A stretch of 64,000 nt of DNA from Ferruginibacter sp. (GCF_028288465.1 NZ_JAQBNR010000050.1:1-64000), one strand, 5' to 3'; positions 33,170 to 42,034 are shown, counted from the stretch's first letter. The notes: generated by a model from the sequence alone, not told the origin. Numbers and translations: made by a program.

Positions 33170-36019
33170 TTAAAAGGATGGATTTCTTCCAACTGGCCGG
33201 TTCATACCTTCTCTTCCCCTGAATTCGCCATTGAAGCTTTTGGCTGCTATACCAAAATTGCGCAGACTATAGGTAAAAGTGAGCATAAAATATTGTTGCA
33301 ATACCTGGCTTTGTGCATCCTCAATGTAGGCACCTGTTACTGTACGCACAATGCTCTGATTTTGTTTTAATAAATCAAATACTGATAATTTTAATTCGCC
33401 GGCTTGCTTTTTCAGGAACTTCTTGCCAATGGCTGCATTCCATAACCAGAAATGTTGATTGAGTCCGGCGCTTAAACCACTGTAAGATTGCCCGGTAATA
33501 TCGTTTCTTATAAACCAGCCTTTTTTATCCAATAAGTTTAATTGAAATCCGGCTGTTTGATTTACATAATTGTTAGTAGAAGCAAAAGTCGATGTGGTTT
33601 GCGCATTATTAAAACTGGCATTATACGACAGGTTAAAATCTACATATTCACTGATATTACTTGCCAGTACTACCCCTGTGTTATATGCATAATTATTGGT
33701 AATAGAAGCTGTATAATTATTCAACCCCGGCAACCGGGAATAAGAAAATCCTGCATTTAAATTAATGTTTGTTTTTATGGGATTAATTGGCATGCTGTAG
33801 GTTAAAAAGGTACGCAGGCTTTTATAGCCATCCAGGTTAACCGGCTTGGTAAGCTGTGATCCTTTTTTCAATTGTATCCGTTGTTGTATAACCGTATCCT
33901 GCTGGGCGATGTATATCGCATTGGAAATATAATTACTGGCTGTTTGTAAAAACACATTTGCAATAAAGCTGCGGCTGGTTTTGGAATTGGTATAGGTGTA
34001 CCGGCCGGAAAGCAGGTTGGTATATGATTCTTTCAAAGCCGGGTTACCCGCACTAACCCGTAATGGGTTGGAAAGATTAACCACATCCTGCAATTGATTT
34101 ACAGATGGAAAATTGGTGGAGGCTCTGTAAAATACCCGGATATTGCTGCTGGCCGAAAACTTTTTACGCCACATGGCATTGGGTAAAATATCTGAAAAAG
34201 TTTGATTAACAGATGACACTATCGGAAATATCCGCTGACTCTCTAACCTGGCATTTTGGAAGTTTACGCCGAAAGACAATTGCTCATCCCTGTTTTTTGA
34301 TCTGCGATAATTCAAGCCCGCATTATTGGTTGTAATGGTGTTATCAAATTTGTTTGACAGTGCAGAATCAAACATGGAATATTTCTGCCCGTCAAAAGAA
34401 AAAGTCTGCTGATCGGCCTTGTTTTTTTGGACAGATGGAGTATAATCAACTTGCAACATACCAATTTTACCAATTGGTTCTGTGTAGGCGATGTTGCCGC
34501 CAATGGTGTGACCGTTTGTATTGTTATCATATAACTGTTGCTGCAGCGAATCAACAATCGCGGCATCATTAAAAAAGCGGTATTGGGCATTGGTTACGCT
34601 GTTACCGTCATTCTTTGTATAATTGGTATTGAAGCCAAAAGAGAGGGTACGCCCTTTTTTTGCAAAAGAGTGACGGAACATAATATTGTTGCGGATATTA
34701 AAACCTTCCCGTTCTGCTGTATTCCTGTTGATAGATGTATTCAACGAATCGCCTGCTCCGTAAAAATTTTGTAAAGAAGTCAGGCCACTGGAATTATAGT
34801 TCTGGTAATTCAGGCTCGGTATTATAAAAAGCGAGTTGGAAGAATCTATTTTATACTCTATCCGCATATTGATGCGGTGGTTATTGTTGTTGGCGATGGA
34901 ATTGGATTGTTGTGTGCTGAAAAGATTTTTGGGAGATGAAAATGTTTCTGTGTTTACCACAGACTCGTTGCTGTTATTGCTGTTGTTGAAAAAATAACTA
35001 CCAGTAATGGTCACTTTTTTATCAATCACATTGCTGTAGTTTATACCGATGGCGTTGGTTTTACTGATGCCGGGTGATTGGCCGACGGAAAAATTATCGG
35101 TGTTGCCTCCACCCCGTCCACCACCGCCTCGCCCGCCGCCACTACTGGTAACACCCAGCAAATCCTGCGAACCAAAATTTTGCTGATTGATATTATTGAA
35201 ATTGCCTACCAGCGAAATACGCCGGTTGCCATTAAAGAAACTGATATTACCTCCGGCGGCATAATGATCGTCTGTTCCGTACCCGCCATAAATGCGGCCA
35301 AACTGCCCGTTTTTAATACCCGATTTAGTAACCACGTTGATGGCCTTTACACTGTTGCCATCATCAAAACCCGTCAATTGCGCCTGGTCGCTCAGCCGGT
35401 CGAAAACCTGTATTTTATCCACCACTTCAGACGGTAAATTTTTCAATGCCGCAGAAGCATCATCCCCAAAAAAATCCTTTCCATCAATTGTAACTTTCTT
35501 TACCTGTTCACCATGCGCCGTTACTGTACCATCCTTATCTACGGTAATTCCCGGCATCTTTTTTATAAGATCTTCGGTAGTTGCATCGGGATTTACTTTA
35601 TATTGACTGGCACTGTATTGGGTGGTATCGCCTTTTTGCGCAACTGGCGGCGCTTTCGAAATAATGGTTACATCAGCAAGATCTTTCCCCTGCCTGGTAA
35701 AATGCAACACACCCAGGTTTTTTATGCTGTCACCGATAATAACCCGCCTGATCAATTGCTGGTATCCGACTGAACTAACTGCAATCAAAAAACTATCCTT
35801 TGGCAAATCGTTTAATTCAAAATTTCCGGCGACATCCGTAACGGTGCTTTTAACTTCGTTTTTTGCTGAATCTTTTTCTAAAAAAATAACGACTGATGCG
35901 CCTCTTACAGGAGCATTCGTTGTGGCTTCCTGTATTGTGCCTTTCAGGCTACCATTTTGAGCATAAACACCTGTTGCGCTAAAAATTAAAAAAAGAAAAG
36001 CGCTCGTAAATTTTGTCAT
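33170..36019 (-). CDS. outer-membrane beta-barrel protein, TonB-receptor-like with carboxypeptidase-regulatory domain
   Basis: 949 residues. Signal peptide to about residue 20 (…VYAQ), a carboxypeptidase-regulatory-like beta-sandwich (about 22-105, GSLKGTIQEATTNAPVRGA), a plug-like domain (about 125-235, DLIKKMPGITVDKDGTV), a Gly/Arg-rich linker near 295-310 (GGGRGGGGRGGG), then an outer-membrane barrel of the OMP_b-brl_3 type to the end. Such proteins lack a clear TonB box and substrate; some act in Bacteroidota as import or signalling receptors. First gene of the sigma-factor operon with the putative ECF promoter 26 bases before its start codon. Confidence 0.9.
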   Translation of the reverse strand: MTKFTSAFLFLIFSATGVYAQNGSLKGTIQEATTNAPVRGASVVIFLEKDSAKNEVKSTVTDVAGNFELNDLPKDSFLIAVSSVGYQQLIRRVIIGDSIKNLGVLHFTRQGKDLADVTIISKAPPVAQKGDTTQYSASQYKVNPDATTEDLIKKMPGITVDKDGTVTAHGEQVKKVTIDGKDFFGDDASAALKNLPSEVVDKIQVFDRLSDQAQLTGFDDGNSVKAINVVTKSGIKNGQFGRIYGGYGTDDHYAAGGNISFFNGNRRISLVGNFNNINQQNFGSQDLLGVTSSGGGRGGGGRGGGNTDNFSVGQSPGISKTNAIGINYSNVIDKKVTITGSYFFNNSNNSNESVVNTETFSSPKNLFSTQQSNSIANNNNHRINMRIEYKIDSSNSLFIIPSLNYQNYNSSGLTSLQNFYGAGDSLNTSINRNTAEREGFNIRNNIMFRHSFAKKGRTLSFGFNTNYTKNDGNSVTNAQYRFFNDAAIVDSLQQQLYDNNTNGHTIGGNIAYTEPIGKIGMLQVDYTPSVQKNKADQQTFSFDGQKYSMFDSALSNKFDNTITTNNAGLNYRRSKNRDEQLSFGVNFQNARLESQRIFPIVSSVNQTFSDILPNAMWRKKFSASSNIRVFYRASTNFPSVNQLQDVVNLSNPLRVSAGNPALKESYTNLLSGRYTYTNSKTSRSFIANVFLQTASNYISNAIYIAQQDTVIQQRIQLKKGSQLTKPVNLDGYKSLRTFLTYSMPINPIKTNINLNAGFSYSRLPGLNNYTASITNNYAYNTGVVLASNISEYVDFNLSYNASFNNAQTTSTFASTNNYVNQTAGFQLNLLDKKGWFIRNDITGQSYSGLSAGLNQHFWLWNAAIGKKFLKKQAGELKLSVFDLLKQNQSIVRTVTGAYIEDAQSQVLQQYFMLTFTYSLRNFGIAAKSFNGEFRGREGMNRPVGRNPSF

Positions 36020-36041
36020 GTATTGCAGTTTATCTTATTAC

Positions 36042-36072
36042 ATAAGACGACAATAGTGAATAAAACAGGCGA
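36042..36072 (-). promoter_or_regulatory. putative ECF sigma-factor promoter, copy 1
   Basis: Minus-strand CTGTTTT followed ten bases later by GTCGTCT, 26 bases before the outer-membrane receptor start codon. It aligns without gaps with the copy at 31684-31714. No TAnnTTTG element is present in this spacer. Confidence 0.5.
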
Positions 36073-36188
36073 TTTTGTTAACATTTATTTTTGCCGCCGA
36101 AGTAACATCCAAATCACAGCACCGGAAATCCGTTTAAAACTTTATTCACTTTTTAAAATTTAACAATCCGTCAATCAGTACAGAAGTT

Positions 36189-36196
36189 TATCTTTG
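36189..36196 (+). promoter_or_regulatory. -7 element of the DUF5606 gene
   Basis: TATCTTTG matches TAnnTTTG exactly and lies 22 bases before the ATG at 36218. Because it overlaps an earlier possible start at 36194, it settles the start at 36218. Confidence 0.6.
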
Positions 36197-36217
36197 ATGC
36201 TCAAAAAATTACAGTTT

Positions 36218-36730
36218 ATGGATTATAACAGACTCGTTTCAGTAACCGGCTTAGGCGGTTTGTACGAATTATTGTCTTCAAAAGCAGATGGTGGTGTAGT
36301 AAAGTCATTGGAAGATAAAAGCACCAAATTTGTAAGTACCCGTTTGCATAATTTTTCGCACCTGGAAAGTATAGAAGTTTTTACTGTAAAGGATAATGTG
36401 AATCTTGTAGAGGTATTTACTGCCATGCAGACCAGCACAGAAAAATTACCGGATGCCAAAGCGGATAACAAAGCAATCAAAGCCTATTTTGAAAAAGTAT
36501 ATCCTGATATGGATTTTGAAAGAGTGTACAACAGCGATATGAAAAAAATGATCCGCTGGTATGATCTTTTAAAAACAAACAATATCGAAATTAAATTATC
36601 AGAAAATACAGAAGCGGATGCTGTAGCACACGAAGTAGCTACACCAAAGGCGAAGGCGCCAGAAACCAAACAGGTAAATGTAAAAGCAGCGCCACCCAAA
36701 AAAATAAACTCACCAAGGAAGATGGCTTAA
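36218..36730 (+). CDS. DUF5606 domain protein
   Basis: 170 residues from the ATG at 36218 (MDYNRLVSVTGLGGLYELLS). The N-terminal half (about 1-130) is the DUF5606 domain found throughout Bacteroidota: SVTGLGGLYELLSSKADG, HLESIEVFT and the helical KAYFEKVYPDMDFERVY. The C-terminal 40 residues are a disordered Ala/Lys/Pro-rich tail. No function is known for the family; conservation suggests a core cellular role. Monocistronic, with a sigma-A -7 element just upstream and two hairpins downstream. Confidence 0.88.
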   Translation: MDYNRLVSVTGLGGLYELLSSKADGGVVKSLEDKSTKFVSTRLHNFSHLESIEVFTVKDNVNLVEVFTAMQTSTEKLPDAKADNKAIKAYFEKVYPDMDFERVYNSDMKKMIRWYDLLKTNNIEIKLSENTEADAVAHEVATPKAKAPETKQVNVKAAPPKKINSPRKMA

Positions 36731-36750
36731 CCGCTAAACCTCATTGATTG

Positions 36751-36808
36751 TTCCTGAAAAGGAACAGTATGTTACACTACCGTAGTTGCCTAAACTACGG
36801 TAGTGTTG
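36751..36808 (+). terminator. two tandem hairpins after the DUF5606 gene
   Basis: TGTTCC/GGAACA (36749-36766) followed by the 14-bp perfect stem ACACTACCGTAGTT (36774-36787) with AACTACGGTAGTGT (36793-36806). The tail TGTTAAAT is only moderately T-rich. Confidence 0.65.
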
Positions 36809-36830
36809 TTAAATAAATCAACGAAATTTT

Positions 36831-38549
36831 ATGTACACAGCAGCAATTGAAAAAACACCGCGTCATTTTGTTCCCGCCAATTTTGTTTTAACCGACTGGC
36901 AAAGCCTTGAGCCCTTTTTTAAAGAGTTACTGGATAGAAATATTGATACGCCGGAGGCGCTTGAACAATGGATGAAAGACCAGAGCGAACTGGAAGCGGT
37001 GGTAAGTGAAGATGCCTGCTGGCGGCAAATAAAAATGACCTGTGATACAGAAAATAAAGAACTGGAAGCAGCATTTAATTTTTACTGTTTACAAATACAA
37101 CCCAACATTGAGCCTTATACGGATGCGTTAAATAAAAAATTAACCGGTCATCCGCTGGCGGCCAGGCTGGATACAGAAAAATATTTTACCTACCTCCGCA
37201 ACATCCGCAAAGGCATGGAGTTGTTCAGGGAAGAAAACATTCCTTTACAGGCAGAATTATCTGTACTGAAACAGCAGTATGGTGTTATTTCAGGCAAGAT
37301 GACGGTGACGATGAACGGCCAGGATTATACCTTGCAGCAGGCTTCCAAATTTTTGCAAAGCCCCGACAGAAGCGTAAGGGAAGAAGTGTACAGGAAAATA
37401 CAGGATAGAAGACTGCAGGATAAAGACGCGTTGAATGACTTATACAATCAGCTAATTGAAAAACGTGCGCAGGAAGCTGTTAATGCCGGATTCAGCAACT
37501 ACCGTGATTATCGTTTTAAAGAGCTGGGCCGGTTTGATTATACTAAAGAGGATTGTTTTGCTTTTCACGAGGCTGTAAAATTGCATGTGCTGCCATTGGT
37601 GAACATCATTTATGAAAAGAAAAAAAAGAAATTAGGGCTGGATACCTTACGCCCATGGGATACCGATGCGGAGCCCGCAGGCACCGAGCCTTTAAGACCT
37701 TTTAAAGAAAGTGCAGAACTAATCAATAAAACAGTTGACTGCTTTACAAAGCTGCGCCCTTTTTTTGGTGAATGCCTTCAAAAAATGCAGGAGCTAAAAC
37801 ACCTTGACCTGGAAAGCAGGATTGGCAAGGCTCCCGGTGGATACAACTGCCCTTTGGCAGAAAGTGGAGCTCCCTTTATATTTATGAACGCTTCCGGCCA
37901 GATGAATGATGTAACCACCATGGTCCATGAAGGTGGCCACGCAGTACATTCTTTCTTGGCACATCCACTTGCTTTATCGGGGTTTAAAGAATATCCAATG
38001 GAAATTGCCGAAGTTGCCAGCATGGCAATGGAGTTGTTTAGTATGGAACATTGGGAAGTCTTTTTCAATAATAATGAAGAATTGTTAAGGGCCAAAGAAC
38101 ATCAGCTGGAAAGAGTAATTACTATTTTTCCATGGATTGCTATTATTGATAAATTTCAGCATTGGGTATACGAAAATCCAATCCATACAGTAACAGAAAG
38201 AACGCAACAGTGGAATGCTATCCTTAATGAATTTAAAGATGATGTGATCGATTATTCCGGCCTGGATGAATACCGTAGCAATGCATGGCAGCGCCAGTTG
38301 CATTTGTTTGAAGTGCCTTTTTATTACATTGAATATGGTATTGCGCAGTTAGGTGCAATCGGTATGTGGATGCAGTTTAAAAATAACCCTGAAAAAGCAC
38401 TGGATAATTATTGCAATGCGCTAAGCCTGGGTGCTACCAAAACATTACCGGATTTATATTCTGCGGCAGGATTAAAATTTGATTTTTCGCCTGCACAAAT
38501 TAAAGTGCTGATGGAATTTGTGAAAAAAGAAATGGACCAGCTGAATTAA
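36831..38549 (+). CDS. M3-family oligoendopeptidase
   Basis: Zinc metallopeptidase related to oligoendopeptidase F; degrades peptides in the cytosol. 572 residues. The active site HEGGH (His366, Glu367, His370) and the downstream Glu in EIAEVASMAMELF complete the zinc site. The N-terminal half (about 1-200) is the helical cap of the family, with SPDRSVREEVYRKIQDRRLQ in part. No signal peptide. Start at the first ATG after a hairpin. Followed convergently by a Fur-family gene with a 12-base gap. Confidence 0.94.
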   Translation: MYTAAIEKTPRHFVPANFVLTDWQSLEPFFKELLDRNIDTPEALEQWMKDQSELEAVVSEDACWRQIKMTCDTENKELEAAFNFYCLQIQPNIEPYTDALNKKLTGHPLAARLDTEKYFTYLRNIRKGMELFREENIPLQAELSVLKQQYGVISGKMTVTMNGQDYTLQQASKFLQSPDRSVREEVYRKIQDRRLQDKDALNDLYNQLIEKRAQEAVNAGFSNYRDYRFKELGRFDYTKEDCFAFHEAVKLHVLPLVNIIYEKKKKKLGLDTLRPWDTDAEPAGTEPLRPFKESAELINKTVDCFTKLRPFFGECLQKMQELKHLDLESRIGKAPGGYNCPLAESGAPFIFMNASGQMNDVTTMVHEGGHAVHSFLAHPLALSGFKEYPMEIAEVASMAMELFSMEHWEVFFNNNEELLRAKEHQLERVITIFPWIAIIDKFQHWVYENPIHTVTERTQQWNAILNEFKDDVIDYSGLDEYRSNAWQRQLHLFEVPFYYIEYGIAQLGAIGMWMQFKNNPEKALDNYCNALSLGATKTLPDLYSAAGLKFDFSPAQIKVLMEFVKKEMDQLN

Positions 38550-38561
38550 TACCCGCAAGCA

Positions 38562-38978
38562 CTATTGCTGGCAATCGCTGCAAATACCATTTACCACCAT
38601 GGCGGCATGGCTGGGCTTAAAACCTTGCGGAAGTTTTACTAACGGAACCGTTACTTCCTCGAGGCATATGGTTTTGCTGCAGGCATCACAAACAAAATGT
38701 ACATGGTCATCATGGTGGTGACCTGCCTCGCAGTTGTCTTTACACAAAGCATATAAAATCGAGTTGTCTGTAGTTGGGATGATATGGATGATTCCCTTAT
38801 CAACAAAGGTTTGCAGCGTACGGTAAACAGTTACCCTGTCAAAACTGGCGCCCGTATTTTTTTCAATATCGGCGTGAGCAAGGGCTCCATCGCTGTTTAA
38901 AAATAATTCCAGTATCTTTTTCCGCCCGTCAGTAATACTGAGCTGGTTCTTTTTAAAAATGTTGAGTAAGGTTTCCAT
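38562..38978 (-). CDS. Fur-family metal-responsive repressor (Zur/Fur-like)
   Basis: 138 residues. Winged helix (about 1-75) with recognition sequence FDRVTVYRTL, then a metal-binding dimer domain with the His-rich HHHDDHVHF (about 87-95) and two CxxC pairs, Cys97/Cys100 and Cys133/Cys136, which hold a structural zinc. This set is seen in Fur, Zur and PerR; the exact metal cannot be read out. The gene is next to SCO and MerC-like genes. A TTGCAA-N5-TTGCAA palindrome in the MerC promoter is a candidate binding site. Confidence 0.93.
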   Translation of the reverse strand: METLLNIFKKNQLSITDGRKKILELFLNSDGALAHADIEKNTGASFDRVTVYRTLQTFVDKGIIHIIPTTDNSILYALCKDNCEAGHHHDDHVHFVCDACSKTICLEEVTVPLVKLPQGFKPSHAAMVVNGICSDCQQ

Positions 38979-39046
38979 TGTAATTTCTTTTTAAGATAAA
39001 AACCTGTTTAAAATTCATACTACGTTCAGTAAAGAATATAATTAAA

Positions 39047-39760
39047 TCAATAACCTTTCAGTTCCCGGTTCTGATGTTTTTCTTTCAGCAGCCCGGCAAT
39101 GTCTTTCAATAGTTTCTGCATTTCCGCTTCCTTTAATCCGTCATAAATTCCCCTAACCCTGGTTTGTTTATCCACCAGCGCAAATAATTGGGTATGTATA
39201 AACTGGTCTGCTATATTTTGCGATGTGTCGGGTTTATTGTTATCAATCAGGTAACTGTGACGGGCCATGTTGTATAAAGACGTTTTATCGCCTGTTACAA
39301 AATTCCACACGGGATTGGCCGGTGTTTGTTTATCACCAGTTAAGGTGTCATAGGCGATTTTATAAGTACCATCTGTATTTGTTTCCAGCTTGCCATTCAG
39401 CATTTTTTGTTCATACTTTTTCAGCAATGGTACAGAATCTGTCTCCGGCATGCAGGTATGTGAGATAATAATAAAATTGCTGTCAGTCTTAAATGCATCA
39501 TATACCCGGCGCATGTTGGCGTTCATTTTAGGGCAAATTCCTTTACAGGTGGTAAAGAAAAATTCAGCCACATATACTTTTCCATCAACCTCTTTTTCAG
39601 AAATGGTTTTGCCGTTTTGATTGGTAAAAGAGAAAGCCTGTACATTATTATTAATTACCGGCAGGTTGGATTGTGAAATATCAGTCTGGCTGAATACATA
39701 GATAAAATACACTCCAAATAACAACACAAAGAACCCTACATACCACCACTTCTTATTCAT
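39047..39760 (-). CDS. SCO1/SenC family protein
   Basis: 237 residues, one N-terminal membrane helix (about 7-24) and a periplasmic thioredoxin-fold domain. The copper-binding CKGIC (Cys72, Cys76) and distal His189 (FIHTQLF) are all present, so it can bind copper and probably delivers it to cytochrome oxidase CuA or reduces the site. It is upstream of, and on the same strand as, the Fur-family gene and divergent from the MerC-like gene, making a small metal-homeostasis group. Confidence 0.93.
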   Translation of the reverse strand: MNKKWWYVGFFVLLFGVYFIYVFSQTDISQSNLPVINNNVQAFSFTNQNGKTISEKEVDGKVYVAEFFFTTCKGICPKMNANMRRVYDAFKTDSNFIIISHTCMPETDSVPLLKKYEQKMLNGKLETNTDGTYKIAYDTLTGDKQTPANPVWNFVTGDKTSLYNMARHSYLIDNNKPDTSQNIADQFIHTQLFALVDKQTRVRGIYDGLKEAEMQKLLKDIAGLLKEKHQNRELKGY

Positions 39761-39838
39761 ACAATTATTTTTTTACAAAGCTACATCCAAACCCATTGTT
39801 AAAAACCGCCGCTTCAAAATCATTTGATTTGTCAAAAC

Positions 39839-39869
39839 TTGCAACGTTATTGCAAATATACTATCTTTG
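39839..39869 (+). promoter_or_regulatory. sigma-A promoter of the MerC-like gene with overlapping palindrome
   Basis: TTG (39839-39841), 20 bases, TATCTTTG (39862-39869): a full match to the Bacteroidota consensus. The palindrome TTGCAACGTTATTGCAA (39839-39855, TTGCAA-N5-TTGCAA) covers the -33 element and much of the spacer, an ideal place for a repressor such as the adjacent Fur-family protein. Confidence 0.7.
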
Positions 39870-39881
39870 CCCTTCTTTAAA

Positions 39882-40271
39882 ATGAATATAAAAATCAATT
39901 GGGATGCGTTGGGAATTGCTACATCTGTAGCCTGTGCCATACATTGCGCTTTGCTGCCGGTATTGATCAGTTCCCTGCCAATTTTGGGAATCAATATCAT
40001 CCATAATTTAGTTTTTGAGTGGGGCATGATTGGCCTGGCATTTATTGTGGGCAGTTATTCCTTGTTTCATGGTTATATCAAACACCATAGGTCTGCAGTG
40101 CCGGTTTTGATATTTTCCATTGGTTTTATTTTTCTTGTGTTAAAACAATTTGCCCCAAAATTTGAACTGCTATTTCTATCTATTGCCGTACTCCTCATCA
40201 TTTCTGCCCATTTTTATAATTACCGGCTTTGTCATCAAAGCAAATGCAGTTCACTTCATCACCAGCATTAA
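39882..40271 (+). CDS. MerC-domain membrane protein
   Basis: 129 residues from the ATG at 39882; a TTG at 39867 in the same frame lies inside the promoter and is rejected. Four membrane helices with CAIHCALLP (about residues 18-26) in the first, the paired cysteines of MerC-type metal transporters, and a Cys/His-rich tail CHQSKCSSLHHQH that could bind metal. In Bacteroidota such proteins often stand next to Fur-family genes and probably move zinc or another soft metal rather than mercury; this is inferred, as no other mer genes are present. Confidence 0.87.
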   Translation: MNIKINWDALGIATSVACAIHCALLPVLISSLPILGINIIHNLVFEWGMIGLAFIVGSYSLFHGYIKHHRSAVPVLIFSIGFIFLVLKQFAPKFELLFLSIAVLLIISAHFYNYRLCHQSKCSSLHHQH

Positions 40272-40367
40272 TTTATTTGCTACCCAGCATTATACTGACG
40301 CTCTTTAAAGTTTCATTCTTTGTACTGTGTGAACGAACCTTTATTTTTAAAGAATAAAACTCCTCAC

Positions 40368-40793
40368 ATGCGAAAAATAGGACTGCTACCGGTATTACTG
40401 TTTGTTTTGAATACTGTCTTTGCTCAATCTGCAGACCAAAAAGCGGTTCGCAATGTGTTGGCCCAGCAAACAAAAGACTGGAACAATGGTGATACAAAAA
40501 ACTTTATGAACAGCTACTGGAAAAGCGATTCCCTGATGTTTGTTGGCAAAGGTGGTGTTACGTACGGCTGGCAACAAACGCTTGATAATTACAATAAGCA
40601 TTATCCGGATACAGTGGCAATGGGTAAGCTCGACTTTAATTTGTTAAGCGTAAAACGTTTGTCGGCAGAATATTTTTTCGTAGTAGGTAAGTTTCACCTG
40701 GCGAGAAGCATTGGCGATTTAAGTGGCACATTTACATTGCTGTTTCGTAAAATCAATAATCACTGGCTGATTGTTGCTGACCATAGCAGTTAA
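40368..40793 (+). CDS. secreted DUF4440 / SnoaL-like protein
   Basis: 141 residues from the ATG at 40368, which gives a signal peptide ending in FAQS; an upstream in-frame ATG at 40320 would spoil it. The mature part is an NTF2-like cone fold: VRNVLAQQTKDWNNGDTKNFMNSYW, GVTYGWQQTLDNY and the closing LLFRKINNHWLIVADHSS (in parts). DUF4440 proteins are mostly of unknown function, some are isomerases or ligand binders. Monocistronic. Confidence 0.82.
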   Translation: MRKIGLLPVLLFVLNTVFAQSADQKAVRNVLAQQTKDWNNGDTKNFMNSYWKSDSLMFVGKGGVTYGWQQTLDNYNKHYPDTVAMGKLDFNLLSVKRLSAEYFFVVGKFHLARSIGDLSGTFTLLFRKINNHWLIVADHSS

Positions 40794-40861
40794 ATTGCCT
40801 GCTTATAATCCAAAAATATTTTTAAATACACAATTTATCTGTCTGGTAAGATTAAAGTTCA

Positions 40862-41095
40862 CTATTCTCCAATCTCTTTCCATCCCTTCCATTTTTTTCT
40901 TAAATAATTAATCAGCCATGCAAAACTTAGTAAAAACCATACATAAAAAATGTAATTACCCAGGGAAGGAGCGCCTTCAAAGAAAGCATATCCAAAATAA
41001 ATTCCGGCACACATATTCACCAGCATCCAAACAATAGCCATCGAAATTGTCTGAACAATCCGTATTAAAAATAATTTTACGTCCGGTTCTTCCAT
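40862..41095 (-). CDS. small membrane protein, unknown
   Basis: 77 residues with two membrane helices (about 9-34 and 45-64) and a Lys/Trp-rich C-terminal end (LRKKWKGWKEIGE). N-terminal MEEPDVKLFLIRIVQTISMA. Short proteins like this, with an acidic start and Asn-Met-Cys-Ala-Gly in the first helix, are common in Bacteroidota but not characterised. No neighbour points to a role. Confidence 0.65.
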   Translation of the reverse strand: MEEPDVKLFLIRIVQTISMAIVWMLVNMCAGIYFGYAFFEGAPSLGNYIFYVWFLLSFAWLINYLRKKWKGWKEIGE

Positions 41096-41158
41096 AAAGC
41101 AACAATTGAACAGTTTTTTATTTCAGCTCAGCCAAAGTATGTCTGATGTCTGAGTTTT

Positions 41159-41231
41159 GATGCCTGATTTTACCTGGAAGGGTAGGTTTTTTATTTTCAG
41201 CTAAAGCTTACAGATCAAAAAATCAGGCATC
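41159..41231. repeat. 13-bp perfect inverted repeat with 47-base centre
   Basis: GATGCCTGATTTT (41159-41171) and AAAATCAGGCATC (41219-41231) can form the base of a long stem-loop in the spacer between two minus-strand genes. The centre contains a run of T and AGCTAAAGCTTA. Confidence 0.55.
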
Positions 41232-41263
41232 GTTCTGTCTTCTTTAAAGTTAGCGCTTGCAAA

Positions 41264-42034
41264 CTATTTTATCAGCAAGTTTTTAAAGGCTGCGCTATCG
41301 CCGTTAAAAACATTAAAATCAACATACGCATCAATTCCATTTACCTGGCCCGTTTCATTGTGTTGCCAGAACAACCAATCCCTTTCAATGTTCGGTTTAT
41401 CTTTTACCAGGTAATGCGCCACCCATAAAGGATATTGGTCAAATTTTTTACCCAGGTAATTTTTATAAAAGAAGGCATTGGTATAAATGATAGGCTTAAC
41501 ATGGTAATGTGCCTCTACCATCGTCAGCCAGTCCTGTACTCCCTGCTGCAATTTCTCAACAGTAGTAAAGCTGATGTATTCTACATCCAGTACCGGTGGA
41601 AGATCGCCTGCTTTTAATGTTACAGTTTCTATAAAATTTTGAGCCTGCAGTTTGCCGCTTTTGGATGGAACATAAAAATGATACGCTCCTCTTGCTATAT
41701 CTGCCTTTTTAGCTTCCGCCCAGTTTTTATCAAACTGGTCATCCACATTTTTAACACCTTCTGTAGCTTTTATAAATCCAAATCCAATGCGAATGTCTTT
41801 TATCTGCATCGCCTTTACGTCATCCCAATCAATCTTGCTCTGGTGGCGGCTTACATCAATACCATGAATAGTGTAATTGGCCGGAATATCAATACCAAAA
41901 CCATCATAATGAATAAAACGCGGCTTGTAAAAAAAATTGATGCCATAATAATACACAGCTGCTGTAACAGCCAATAGCACGAAGGAAATAATCAGTATTT
42001 TTTTTGACGGAGTTTGCTTTTTTCTTTTTGCCAC
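41264..42034 (-). CDS. GH25-family lysozyme (muramidase), membrane-anchored
   Basis: 256 residues. A Lys/Arg-rich start and one membrane helix (about 12-32) place the catalytic domain outside the inner membrane. GH25 signatures: HGIDVSRHQSKIDWDDV, FGFIKATEG, GAYHFYVPS, and LDVEYIS with the catalytic Asp/Glu pair. The family hydrolyses the beta-1,4 bond between muramic acid and glucosamine in peptidoglycan. Divergent from a lytic transglycosylase gene about 195 bases away, so two wall-degrading enzymes share a locus. Confidence 0.93.
   Translation of the reverse strand: MAKRKKQTPSKKILIISFVLLAVTAAVYYYGINFFYKPRFIHYDGFGIDIPANYTIHGIDVSRHQSKIDWDDVKAMQIKDIRIGFGFIKATEGVKNVDDQFDKNWAEAKKADIARGAYHFYVPSKSGKLQAQNFIETVTLKAGDLPPVLDVEYISFTTVEKLQQGVQDWLTMVEAHYHVKPIIYTNAFFYKNYLGKKFDQYPLWVAHYLVKDKPNIERDWLFWQHNETGQVNGIDAYVDFNVFNGDSAAFKNLLIK

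Noticed and set aside
35080..35150. Repetitive Gly/Arg codons as a DNA repeat array
   Set aside because: In-frame low-complexity linker within the outer-membrane receptor, not a separate repeat or CRISPR.
36194..36217. Earlier start codon for the DUF5606 gene
   Set aside because: It overlaps the TATCTTTG -7 element, so it cannot be on the transcript; ATG at 36218 gives the family's normal N-terminus.
39867..39881. TTG start for the MerC-like gene
   Set aside because: The TTG is part of the -7 promoter element; ATG at 39882 is used instead.
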